Source: Brachynemurus nebulosus (taxonomy: Eukaryota; Arthropoda; Insecta; Neuroptera; Myrmeleontidae). Taken from it: 64,000 bases of DNA. The first letter of the stretch is position 1. Every line of letters starts with the position of its first letter. Shown here piece by piece: positions 44,540 through 54,970 of the stretch. The notes under the pieces are model-generated. The model searched no databases, had not been told where the DNA came from, and saw only the letters and a program-made list of their open reading frames with translations. The stretch lies in the NCBI GenBank assembly GCA_035578155.1, contig JAPWDM010000046.1, positions 1,530,912 through 1,594,911 of the forward strand, written 5' to 3'. The position numbers were made by a program, and so were the translations under genes.

Positions 44540-45130
44540 TATAATCATTCAGGGTCTCGAAAAAAAAAGAAAAATAATTATTTGATGTATAATTACTTGA
44601 AAATTCAGAAAATAATTTTAAATACGAAAAATGGTTCCCAATAAGTGACATTTTATGTCCGAGTATATTTTAAAATTAGATAACGTCTCCCAAAAATTAA
44701 AATCCAAATTATTAAGAGAAATGTTGAAAAATTGATAAAATTTTAATTTTTTGTAACTAATTTCAAAAATAATTCCATGTACCTTATTGTGCAGTATATC
44801 ATTAGAAAAATCCCTTAAAATCAAACTAAGGTTCTTTTAACAATTTTTTTTTTATAACTCATTTCTATACTTCAAAGTCGATGTGATTTGTAAGAAATCA
44901 AATTATCACTTAATTGGCTTTTCGGTAACACTAGTGCAAGTAACATTGTCAAGTAATTTATTTATTTTCATAATAAACCTTAAAAAATACCATAGGTTGC
45001 ACAGCTACATGTACTAAGGAACCTTGTAGCAAGTACTAACGAACTCTGATTTAATGTGTATGAAATACACACTTAGCTAACTTTTTATATGTATGTGTAA
45101 GTAGAGTCGTGCGTTCACATAATATGTAGT
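44540..45130 (+). repeat. Interspersed repeat family D, copy 2
   Basis: Shares with 20780-21597 the order CCATGTACC, CTAAGGTTCTTTTAACAA, AAGTAACATTGTC, TGTATGAAATACACACTTAG. Diverged, non-coding. Confidence 0.6.
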
Positions 45131-45206
45131 AGAGTCAATGTTGTCATTTCATAAATAATATGTCATGGATTGATTTATGTACATATTTGTGTAATTGTTT
45201 CATAAG

Positions 45207-46702
45207 GGGAAACATCCAAAAACTCGTACTTTTAGATTTTGATGATTTTTACATTTTTATACTCTACAAGTGTTGTGTAGTTGGGCTGGGCTATTAGTTT
45301 TGCGATATCTGTTGGTTCTGTAAAGTACATGTGAGCAAAGTGACCCATGTGTAAACTACTTAAAAGAATTTTTCTTGTTTTTCTCCAAATCAGTATTGCA
45401 ATAGACGAAAATAACACTAAGTAATAGTACTTTAAAGGAGTAAATAACGTTTACCTGAACCCGTAATTTTAGAAGTAAATTAATTTTTGAAGAAGCTGCC
45501 ATTTTTGAGGAAGCTTATAAACTGATTTGGATGTTTTAAATTTCTAAGGATAGTACTAATCAAGTACTATCAAACGGTAAAACAAAATCAATGAGCCTGG
45601 TAAGAATCAACTCTGCCAGTTTTTATAGAAAAACTTCAAAATTTTTTCATAAAAAATTGTCATAATACGCATTATTTATTCAGTTAAAGAATTGCCTATA
45701 AGGGGAAATCATCTTAGATCATACTACCTACTCGAGTGTCATGAAACTATGAAGTAAAATAGTAAAATAAATGGCGACGATTCTTGGAAAAATTTTGTAA
45801 CAAAAATTACAAACTTTTGTGGCAAGATTGAATAAAATACTCATTATTTTGAAAATGACTCGAGATAAAGAAAAATGCAAAGGATGACTACCACTAATTT
45901 TTTTAGAGATATTGAACGATATAAAAGTTTTTAAATTTGTACCAACAGGGGTGGCTGGGAGCTAAATTTTAGGGGATGAAATTTGTAGTACAGGGGTGTG
46001 AGAAAATAGTATCTAAAATTTTGACGTCAAATTTTGTTCCCATAATGGTCTAATCCTTTTTTATCCTTTTAACAACAATTTTATATTACTATACATATAC
46101 AATATGATCCATAAGCGTCAGTATGAATTGCACGTGATTAAAGTTAATAACAGTGGAAAAAGTTAAGCTAAATGAATTAAATCGCAACTTAAACTATGAT
46201 TTAAATACTTTGTACGTAACACTTTCATCGGTTAATAAATAACGTTATTTGACAATTTTTCATGAAAACATTTGAAATTTTCTTGTAAAAACTGGCAGAG
46301 ATCATTCCCCATTGATTTTCTTTTACTGTTTGACTTTATTCGAATACTACTATCCATTGAAATTTAAAACGTCGCTTCTTCAAAAATGGCGGTTGAATTT
46401 TTCCATTATAAAATAATTTTTCTTCTGAACTATTGGGTTTAGGTGAGCGAATCTAGGTAACTTATTTATTTAGCGCACTATCATTTAGTGTTATTTTCCT
46501 CTTTCCTATTGCAATTGATTTGGAGAAAAACGCAAAAAAATGTTTTAAGTGGTGACGCATGGGTCATTTTGCCCACATTTATTTTACAGAAACCAACAGT
46601 TATTGCAAAACTAATAGCCCAGCCCAGCTACACAACACTTGCAGATTATAAAAATATAAAAAAATTTACAATCTAAAACTACGAGGTTTTGGGTGTTTCC
46701 CC
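45207..46702. mobile_element. 1.5-kb element with about 500-bp inverted arms
   Basis: Ends GGGGAAACATCCAAAAACTC and the complement of GGGGAAACACCCAAAACCTC, bordered by TAA on each side (45204-45206, 46703-46705). Inverted similarity continues for about 500 bp; matching reading frames occur on opposite strands (45232-45417 minus, 46488-46676 plus; both contain IAKLIAQP-YTTL) but arise from the inverted arms rather than from a gene. TWA (here TAA) target duplication suggests a PIF/Harbinger-like non-autonomous element. Confidence 0.6.
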
Positions 46703-46705
46703 TAA

Positions 46706-47771
46706 GGAGAGAATTAGCCATTTACTAGTTCCAATTTGACTGTTTAAACTTGCACTGCCAAAAAGTCGATCTTTGTAAAAACTATACTTATGTAGTTATG
46801 TATTATGATAGGTTATTTATGATGGTTTTGCTGCTAAAGTTCATGATTTTAAATAAATTTTTGATTGTAATATAATTTGCCTTTTTTCACATCTGTCTCT
46901 TTTACAAACTTTTAACATTTTAAAATCTTTTAACAATGAATTTTTGATCTTAGTGAGAAAATTGAGAGACGAAAAAATAAACGGTTATTTGATATTGTTA
47001 TTAATTTCTGTTTATTCTCATGTACTTTAACTGGAAACTACCAAATGTGGAAACACACTGTAGAATCCTAAAAATTTTATTTGGGATACCAATACTGTTA
47101 ATGGCAATCATATTTTTGTAAGTACCTTTTAGATAAATACATATTTATGTGTACGTAAGATAGATTGTGGATAAAAGAAAAGTTTTGTAAAGTGTTTGTG
47201 TTGTGTACCAACAATGAACAACAAATGGAAAAATTACAACTAATAGAAGTTTTTCATGTGTAAAATTTTATTGTTTTTTGGTGTTCTTTTTTCTGTTTTT
47301 TGGCAATTCATAAGTATAGTTTTTAATGTAAATTGCTATTAAATTAATACTGCGTAATGCAGCCATGTTTTATAACTAATACCAGAGTTATGGTTTTTGC
47401 AAAATTCATAATGTACTGTGATATAAAAAACTACAAAATTTTAAAAACTAAAAAAAATTTTCATAAACTTCTTTTAATATGAATTTATGAAAAACTGTGT
47501 CCGCTTTTCTTTGTCCGATATAGTACATATGAGCTCGACAATCAACACATGTTTACATATTATGGTACAATAAAATTTTTTTTTATTTTTTAAAAGATTT
47601 TTATCATACAGGGTACGAATAATTTTAGCTTGGTCAGAGGCGTATTCAGAGAAATTTACAAGAAACGATGAGCTTTTCTTGGTTGGCGAATTCCGAAAAA
47701 ATTTTTATGTCTTCGGCAATTTTACACCGAGATAAACCGTCTCTCAAAAGGACGAGATTTATTTGTTTTAC

Positions 47772-47775
<4 letters not shown>
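46706..47775. other. Unassigned sequence with repeat family E
   Basis: 47370-47540 resembles 22880-23060 (repeat family E). The last part before the (TA)n tract, GACGAGATTTATTTGTTTTA followed by CACCC, matches the end of family C (compare 42777-42800 inverted). Confidence 0.5.

Positions 47776-47847
<72 letters not shown>
47776..47847. repeat. (TA)n microsatellite
   Basis: Lies between the family C end and the Gypsy 5' LTR. Confidence 0.95.
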
Positions 47848-47848
<1 letters not shown>

Positions 47849-47856
47849 CCATTTCA

Positions 47857-48344
47857 TGTAACCATCACATCCGCCCTAATACTTAATTAATACATATTAT
47901 ATTTTTATACATTTAATCAATATTTTGTAATATTAAGAATTGTACAATGTATGTAGACAATAAGTAATAATTCATTCCATAAGGGACTCATATAGATAAT
48001 TATTTAATATTTCATGTAACTAAAAATAACAAAAAGCTTAACCATCAGAAACTACTAAATAATTAAATACAGTGTATTAAAACAATAGCTTTACAATGAT
48101 ATCATTTTAAAGTTACATCTTTTTGAATCTATCTCATTTTTGCTTATTCAGCAATCTCTTTGTCTAAATTATGTATAAATAATGTAACTTAGCAAATTAC
48201 CCGATTTTTGTTCGATCTAACTGGAAGTCATAACACCAGTATGATAATTGTAATTTTAAACTTAAATAATTTTTTTTTAAAAAATTAACTGGCGATATAA
48301 CTGTCGAAATAATTTTTTTTTTTTAAAAACTAACGAAACGTAAC
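47857..48344 (+). repeat. 5' LTR
   Basis: About 488 bp, from TGTAACCATCACATCCGCCC to CGAAACGTAAC, almost identical to the first part of the 3' LTR and about 90% to its second part. It contains a TATA-like box (48174-48180). No clear flanking duplication because both outer flanks are (TA)-rich. Confidence 0.85.
48174..48180 (+). promoter_or_regulatory. TATA-like box in the LTR
   Basis: TATAAAT within ATTATGTATAAATAATGTAA, conserved in the 3' LTR (about 60221) and in the inverted solo LTR, as expected for the LTR promoter. Function is inferred. Confidence 0.5.
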
Positions 48345-48355
48345 TGGCGCAGTCG
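48345..48355 (+). promoter_or_regulatory. Primer-binding site
   Basis: TGGCGCAGTCG directly after the 5' LTR. A TGG start complementary to a tRNA 3' CCA is expected. The sequence resembles the site used by insect 17.6/297-type elements (tRNA-Ser reported), but this match is from memory. Confidence 0.6.
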
Positions 48356-48611
48356 TTCGGATTGTTGTAAGCATTGTTACCGGTATTAGTGTTATCGTGA
48401 GTTGTGGAATTGACGGTTTCTCAAGGAAACAATTCAATCTTAACGACATATTAAGAATTGTGGTGCACTCTGGTCAGCAGTGCGTGGATTTCAATCCTTC
48501 AATCAACAACGGATCTACGAGGAATGGAAATTTACTGGAGCATTCTGTAAGTAGAGTAAATTGCATATTTTTCGCTGCTTATATTTTTTGTTCCTTCTTT
48601 TTCCTTTTCGT

Positions 48612-50006
48612 ATGTCTTTCATTGTAAAATCAAAATTGTTCAAATTATCACACAGACCATATCCTAGATCGAAAATCCCTCAACTAAACGGCGCAGAAAA
48701 CGAAATAGTTGAGTCACACGTGAGCAAATCGGAGGATACGATAGGCAACGTTAACTTAGATTTAATTAGTTATAGCGATATTGAAACAGTTCAATCTAAT
48801 AATTTAAATACAAATATAGATAATTCAATTAGTTTAGAAAGTTTAGATTTTAATAAATGTATTAAAAATACCAAAATGCAAGTCAACGAAAATGCAGTTA
48901 GTGGCTTCTCACAAGTGCTCGAAGCATTTGAAATACCAGATCCAATTAAATTCCTGCCTGAATTTAACGGAAATCCTAGAACATTGCATGATTTTATTGA
49001 AAATGTAGATGAAATCATAGCATGTGTAAGTGTCGATTAGACACAAGGATACGGTAAATTATGGATATGGGCTATCCGTAATAAAATTGTAGGAGAGGCA
49101 AATGAAATTTTAAATATGTATGGTACTCCCACAGATTGGTAATCAATCAAATCAAATTTAATTTCACATTATGCGGACTAACGAAACGAGACAAATTTAA
49201 TTAGGGAACTTTACAGCTTAAAACAAAACCAAAATCAGAAAATGGAAGAATTTTATGCGAAAGTAATAGAAATACTTTCTTCATTAGTTAATTTTACAAA
49301 ATTAAACGAAAATGATTCAATTGCAATAAATTCTAAATTGCAATTATTTAAAAATTTGGCAATAGACGTATTTTTAGCTGGACTTAGACAACCTATTGAG
49401 TCAGTCGTACGTGCACGAAACCCAGACACAATTCAAAATGCATTTGAATACGCTCTTAAGGAGCAAAATATCCATTACCATCAAAAGTCATATCAACAAA
49501 TTACAGTTAAACCTCTAATATCCGCACCTGTACCGATTAGAACACACAATTTTCTTAATCCTCTACAATACCAAAAACAGCTTATTACACATATACCATT
49601 CAATACACAAAATATACAACAAACACGACCATTTTACACTCAAAATAATAATCAACAAACACGACAATTTAACACACAAAACAATACAAAACAATTACCG
49701 CGACCAACACCTATGGGCATAGACAGTAATAGGTTAAGCATTAGACAACCTAACACACAACAGCAACAATCACGCCCTAACTTTCAACCACAGCAACCAT
49801 TTAGACGTAACTTTTTCCGACCCCAAAGTAGACCGACTTTTGCTTCAAACGAACTTTTTAATACAGAAGCATCAGGATTTAGTTCATTAGACGAATACGT
49901 ATTCGAGCAAAATTATGCGTCTGTCAAAACAGTTATTTCGCAGACGCATACGAACAGACAGACCAAAATAACCAAAATCAGATTGATGATCAAAATTTTC
50001 GGTTAA
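48612..50006 (+). pseudogene. gag (capsid-like)
   Basis: Starts MSFIVKSKLFKLSHRP; a capsid-like segment includes IPDPIKFLPEFNGNPRTLHD (about 48930) and GLRQPIESVVRARNPDTIQN (about 49380). The C-terminal third is an Asn/Gln/Thr-rich low-complexity region (FNTQN, QQTRPF repeats) followed by ASGFSSLDEY. No CCHC knuckle is visible, as in some insect Gypsy lineages. Stops at about 49038 (TAG), 49141 (TAA) and 49180 with a frameshift break it. Confidence 0.75.
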
Positions 50007-50059
50007 TCTCGGACAACAATTTGGATACATAGATTTAAATCTTCACGGATCTACTTTAC

Positions 50060-50400
50060 ATATCACTGACCAAAATGACTACCCCCTTAAAATTTTTAAT
50101 TGATACTGGTTCTTCAAATTCTTTTTTAATCCTGAATTAGCTCATCCAGACTTTACAACCGACATTAAACCTACCACTATTAAATCACTTTTCGGATCAT
50201 ATAATGTTACAAAAAAGGCAAAATTACCCATTTTTAGTGAATTCAGTCAAACTGATACAATAGATTTTCTTCTTTTACGATTTCACGGTTATTTTGACGG
50301 ACTTATTGGACTTGACATACTTAACCAACTTCAAGCTCAAATTGATATTCCCGGTAAACGATTAATAACACCATTTTCTACAAATAGATTGTTGTTTAAA
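50060..50400 (+). pseudogene. Aspartic protease
   Basis: LIDTGSS active-site motif (Asp codon at 50102-50104), then a one-base loss in a T6 run (50122-50127) shifting frame, KSLFGSYNV-like flap region, and GYFDGLIGLDIL, the conserved C-terminal block. Processes the Gag-Pol polyprotein in active relatives. Confidence 0.8.
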
Positions 50401-51350
50401 CCCAACATCACAAGTGGTATACATATAATTGAACCAAATTATAAACAATTAGTCAAAATTCCAACAGACGTGCAATCAGGCGACGTACTAGTACATGGCA
50501 TTAAAATTCAAAATAAATTTTCGATTCCTTCTGGCATATACAATGTTAAAGATTGGTATATACTCGCACCTGTTTTAAATCACACAAACAGTGCACAAAA
50601 ATTTTTAATCGAACAACCACTTAAAGTAGAAATTTTAAATCACGAAATTATTGACTGTAACTTTAACCAATTTCAAACTGTTAACCCCCGAATTACCCCC
50701 GATCGAATCCCTTATTAGGACTGAACATTTAAATAGTGAAGAAAGAGAAGCTTTGTTTAAACTTTGTCGTAAATATGAGGATGTTTTTTATAAAGAGGGT
50801 CAAGATCTTTCATTTACGAATAAAATTAAACATGAAATAAAAACCACTGACGATCTACCCGTTTATACCAAATCCTATCGGTATCCTTATATTCATAAGG
50901 ATGAGGTTAAGAAGCAAATTGATAAGATGCTTCATCAAGGCATCATAAGACCGAGCTATTCTCCGTGGAGTAGTCCAATTTGGATAGTTCCTAAAAAATT
51001 AGACCAAAGTGGAGTACGAAAATGGCGATTAGTGGTGGACTACAGAAAACTTAACGAAAAGACTATAGGGCATAAATATCCAATCCCAAACATCACAGAT
51101 ATATTAGACAAACTTGGTAAATGCATGTATTTCACTACTCTAGACTTAGCATCAGGTTTCCATCAGATAGAAGTTCATCCTAGGGACATTGAGAAAACTG
51201 CTTTTACTGTAGATCATGGTCATTTCGAGCATGTTCGCATGCCTTTTGGACTAAAAAACGCTCCATCAACTTTCCAAAGAGTTATTTATAACGTTCTAAA
51301 AATCTACAGGGTACAATTTGTCTTGTATACATGGATGTTATGGAAGTGGA
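50401..51350 (+). pseudogene. Gypsy RT, N-terminal and palm
   Basis: Linker (50401-50700), then in the frame of 50651-51451: RTEHLNSEEREALF, HQGIIRPSYSPWSSPIW, WRLVVDYRKLNEKTI (motif 1-2), YFTTLDLASGFHQI (first catalytic Asp), VRMPFGLKNAPSTFQRVI. Where YxDD is expected the frame breaks into a local repeat (51340-51400). Confidence 0.85.
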
Positions 51351-51402
51351 AAAGATATACTCTTGAAATGACGTGGAAAAGATATACATTATCTTTTCCA
51401 CT
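51335..51402 (+). repeat. Rearrangement scar at the RT catalytic motif
   Basis: GTGGAAAAGATATAC occurs twice (about 51347 and 51373), followed by the inverted TATCTTTTCCAC (about 51390). The expected YxDD reads Y-M-D-V in one frame, with the second Asp lost. Confidence 0.7.
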
Positions 51403-52779
51403 TCACTTCAAGAACATATTATTAATCTCGATAAAGTTTTTAGCAGATTAAAGGACGCAAATTTAAAAATTCAGTTAGACAAAAGCGAATTTCTAAAACG
51501 GGAAGTAGCTTTTTGGGGACACATAGTATCAGAAATAGTTGTAAAACTTAATCCTGATAAAGTAGCTGCTATTAGGAAATTCCCTGTACCCAAAACACAA
51601 AAAAATATTAAATATTTTTTAGGACTTCTTGGATATTACAGGAAATTTATTAAAGACTTCGCTAGGTTAACAAAACCAATGACTAAATGTTTGAAAAAAG
51701 GTGAAACAGTTAAACATACACTCGAGTTCCTTAAATGTTTCGAAACATGTAAAAACCTCTTGACAAACGATCCAGTCCTTGCCTATCCAGACTTTAACAA
51801 AGAATTTCTTTTGACAACAGACGCAAGTAATGTAGCAATCGGAGCAGTCCTTTCCCAAGGACCTATTGGTAAAGATAATCCAATATGTTACGCTTCTAGG
51901 ACTTTACCGAACTCAGAATCAAATTATTCGACCATTGAGAAAGAACTTTTGTCCATCGTATGGGCAACCAAATATTTCAGGCCTTACTTATACGGACGAA
52001 AATTTACAATAATTACCGACCATCAACCACTCAGATGGCTCATGTCACTTAAAGAACCAAATAGTAAGCTAGTAAGATGGCGACTTAAACTTAAAGAAAT
52101 TGACTATAAAATTATACACGAACCAGGTCGACAAAATACTAACGCAGACGCCCTTTCACAAATTATAATTGACAGTAACCCCCATACTAATGACGATTCC
52201 ACACAGGACACCGCGACACAAACAGTACATAGTGCATTAGAGGATGATACCTCCTTAATTAGAATCTCTGAAAACCCCCTTAATGATTTTAAAAATCAAT
52301 TAAACATATTAAAAGATGAAAACATTCATACTGCTACTAAACGAAAATTTCAAATTCTTTTTAATACACGTCGACGTATTACAATTACTCTTTCTGCTGA
52401 CGACGACGATATCTTAATCTCAATTATAAAAGAAAGCATTCCACCGAAGGTAACATTAGCTATTTACTGTCCTGATGACGAATTATTTATTAAAATTCAA
52501 ACAATATATTCTGATTATTTCTCTCAAGGTACACAATACAAAATTATTCGAGCAACTAAACTATTAGAAGACGTTTTAGAAGATGATCAACAAGACGAGT
52601 TAATAAAAAAGTATTATGACTTTAAACATACAGGAATCAACGAAACTTTTAACCATATTAGAAGAGAACATTACTTTCCAAATTTAAAATCAAAAATTTC
52701 TTATTATGTTAATAATTGTAAATTGTGTGTAACGAAAATAAATATGACAGACGACCACCAAAACAAAATTTTGAATTAA
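51373..52779 (+). pseudogene. Gypsy RT thumb, RNase H and integrase zinc-binding domain
   Basis: The frame resumes with FSTSLQEHIINLDKVFSRL and KREVAFWGHIVS, GYYRKFIKDFA (RT connection), LLTTDASNVAIGAVLSQ (RNase H, first Asp), YSTIEKELLSIVWA (Glu), FTIITDHQPLRWL (Asp), NTNADALSQ (final Asp). A long linker with acidic stretches follows, then the HHCC zinc finger of integrase (H-T-G-I-N ... FNHIRREHYFPNL ... NNCKLC). Open for about 468 codons. Confidence 0.85.
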
Positions 52780-53285
52780 TAGAAACACTGTCGCAGCCAC
52801 TCGAAATTGTACACATTGATATATTTTATTTGGACAAATTAATATATTTAGCAATTGTAGATAAATTTTCACGTTTTGGACAAGCATACCCAATCGAAAC
52901 AAGAAATACATCCAATATCCTTGAGGCTCTAGCACAATACATATCCCAATATGGTAGTCCTAAAACTATTGTAGTTGATTCAGAAAAAGGAATTGACTCA
53001 ATACGTTTTCGACAATTTTGTGACACGTACAGTATTAATATACACATAACAGCTGTTAGAAGTTCAACACCAAATTCTCCTGTCGAAAGATTCCATTCTT
53101 CTATCCTTGAAAAATATCGTATTACCCATGCAACTGATAAAACCAGTTCAGCTGATTTAAAAATGCTACATACAATTTTTGTATACAATAATTCAATTCA
53201 TACCGCGATTAAATGTACACCATATGAATTATTTTTCGGACGTAAATATGACATCAAATTAACTGCCGACCCAGAAATAATATAA
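52725..53285 (+). pseudogene. Gypsy integrase catalytic core
   Basis: Follows the zinc finger after a -1 type frameshift near 52725-52740. Catalytic D,D-35-E is complete: Asp32 (VHIDIFY), Asp85 (IVVDSEKG), Glu121 (NSPVERFHS). It ends in TAA at 53283-53285. Inserts the cDNA copy in active relatives. C-terminal Gln-rich sequence follows in the same frame after the stop. Confidence 0.85.
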
Positions 53286-54379
53286 CAAGAACGCGAAAAA
53301 TTTCAACAAGAATCTTATCAGAACCAAAATCAGCAAAAAGAAAGCAAAATTAATCTTTTAAATAGTAATCGCGAACCCCCAATAGATTATAACGAAAATC
53401 AAACTACATATTTTCAAGAAAATAAACATAATTCCAAATTGCAACCAAAATTTAAACAGATTACAGTAAAAACTAATAATAAGGTAACTGTAACCGACCT
53501 TTGTTTTAGGGCAATATTAACAATAATGACAATGGTGACGACACAAAAAATCGAGACACACGACCTAACGAACAACCCGGGACTAGTGGCTATAGAAATA
53601 GGACAAGCGAAACTTAACTAAGAATTTAAAACAAATTTATACTCAAAATTAATTTTTAGTTTAACAAATCGTGAACAAAACTTTCTAAATTCAATACAAC
53701 ATGACTATCATATAATTTATAATATCGACCTCTTATATTCACATTTGATTCAACTACCTAAAGCTCTAAATTGGCAAAACTCAATGTACTTTCTACCTTA
53801 ATATTAACTCCTAAAGAATTAAACTATTAACCACTAAAAACAAATCTGTAGTAATTCCCTATCCTGTTATCCTAAGCGGAAAATATGTAAATTACTTTTC
53901 ACAGAAAGAATGTTTACGGCTAAATAAAATCTACATATGCGGCAAAGAAGATCTAACCAAGTACCTACAGCAGATCACTGCTATAACCATGCAATTCGTG
54001 AACAAATGGGAAGTTGCATCTACGAGGAATTCAACAAACAAACAATAGTCAGACGTCTAACACCACAACTCGTTATATTGAAAACTGTTAAAAAATCAAT
54101 CAATTTCAACTACTTGCGGTATTAACCAGCGGTTCAGAGGACAATACTCATCTATTTTCACCAGTGTGAAATTATCATAAACAGCATCCTGTACAAAAAC
54201 CAGGAACTCAACAAAACACAACTTCATATATTACCTCCACACGAACTCCAAATTAAGGAACAAAAAATTGTTACCTAAAATCAACCTGGAAAAAATTCAT
54301 CACCTACAACACAAATAAATTATTTGCCGTCTGGCCATCCCAATGAACCAAAGGCTCATATGGTCTATGCTAGAAATTC
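53286..54379 (+). pseudogene. Post-pol region, possible env-like relic
   Basis: Scattered open pieces: a Gln/Asn-rich continuation (53286-53480), NPGLVAIEIGQAKLN (about 53574), YHIIYNIDLLYSHLIQLPKA (about 53705) and KECLRLNKIYICGKEDLTKY (about 53905). Cys spacing and position after integrase are compatible with a degenerate envelope-like ORF of insect errantivirus-type elements, but no full domain can be demonstrated. Many stops. Confidence 0.35.
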
Positions 54380-54390
54380 AGAGGGGAGGA
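54380..54390 (+). promoter_or_regulatory. Polypurine tract
   Basis: AGAGGGGAGGAG immediately before the 3' LTR; plus-strand priming site in LTR elements. Confidence 0.7.
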
Positions 54391-54394
54391 GTCA

Positions 54395-54566
54395 TGTAAC
54401 CATCACATCCGCCCTAATACTTAATTAATACATATTATATTTTTACACATTTAATCAATATTTTTGTAATATTAAGAATTGTACAATGTATGTAGACAAT
54501 AAGTAATAATTCATTCCATAAGGAACTCATATAGATAATCATTTAATATTTCATGTAACTAAAAAA
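54395..54566 (+). repeat. 3' LTR, first part
   Basis: Near-identical to 47857-48028 (few substitutions), up to CATGTAACTAAAAA, where foreign sequence begins. Confidence 0.9.
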
Positions 54567-54970
54567 AAACCTCGTGAGCTGCGGAGCCCCATCACGGCAG
54601 TCGAATTTTGCCTTTCATCTTCGGTATTGAATATCTACAAGCGAAATATAATTGAAAGTCCACAACCGATTTATCATTTTGGTGGTTTCAAAACTGATGA
54701 TAAGTGTCCGGTTGATCGGGGCTTTATAAAAAAGGTTTAAGTTTTTAAGGGCTGAATCTCAGTAAATTTCAATTTTGCGCCGATAGCAGTTATCAGGGAA
54801 AAAGCCAACACAATTCGTACGAGGGCATTCCTACCCATGCTTATCCGACAATTGCCTTTGTGTTTTATTTTTAAATATTAAAAAAGGAACTTAAATAGTA
54901 AACTAAAAGGCTTTTATGAAGATATTTTTTCTTTCCAAAAAAAAAAACAAAATTTCTATTTTATAAATAA
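54567..54970. other. Insert in the 3' LTR, left segment
   Basis: Begins ACCTCGTGAGCTGCGGAGCC. No coding signal and no clear partner repeat at the right side of the insert, so the outer inserted element is not classified. Confidence 0.4.

Noticed and set aside
45232..46676. Two similar peptides on opposite strands as paralogous genes
   Set aside because: They are the two arms of a fold-back element; similarity continues outside the frames.
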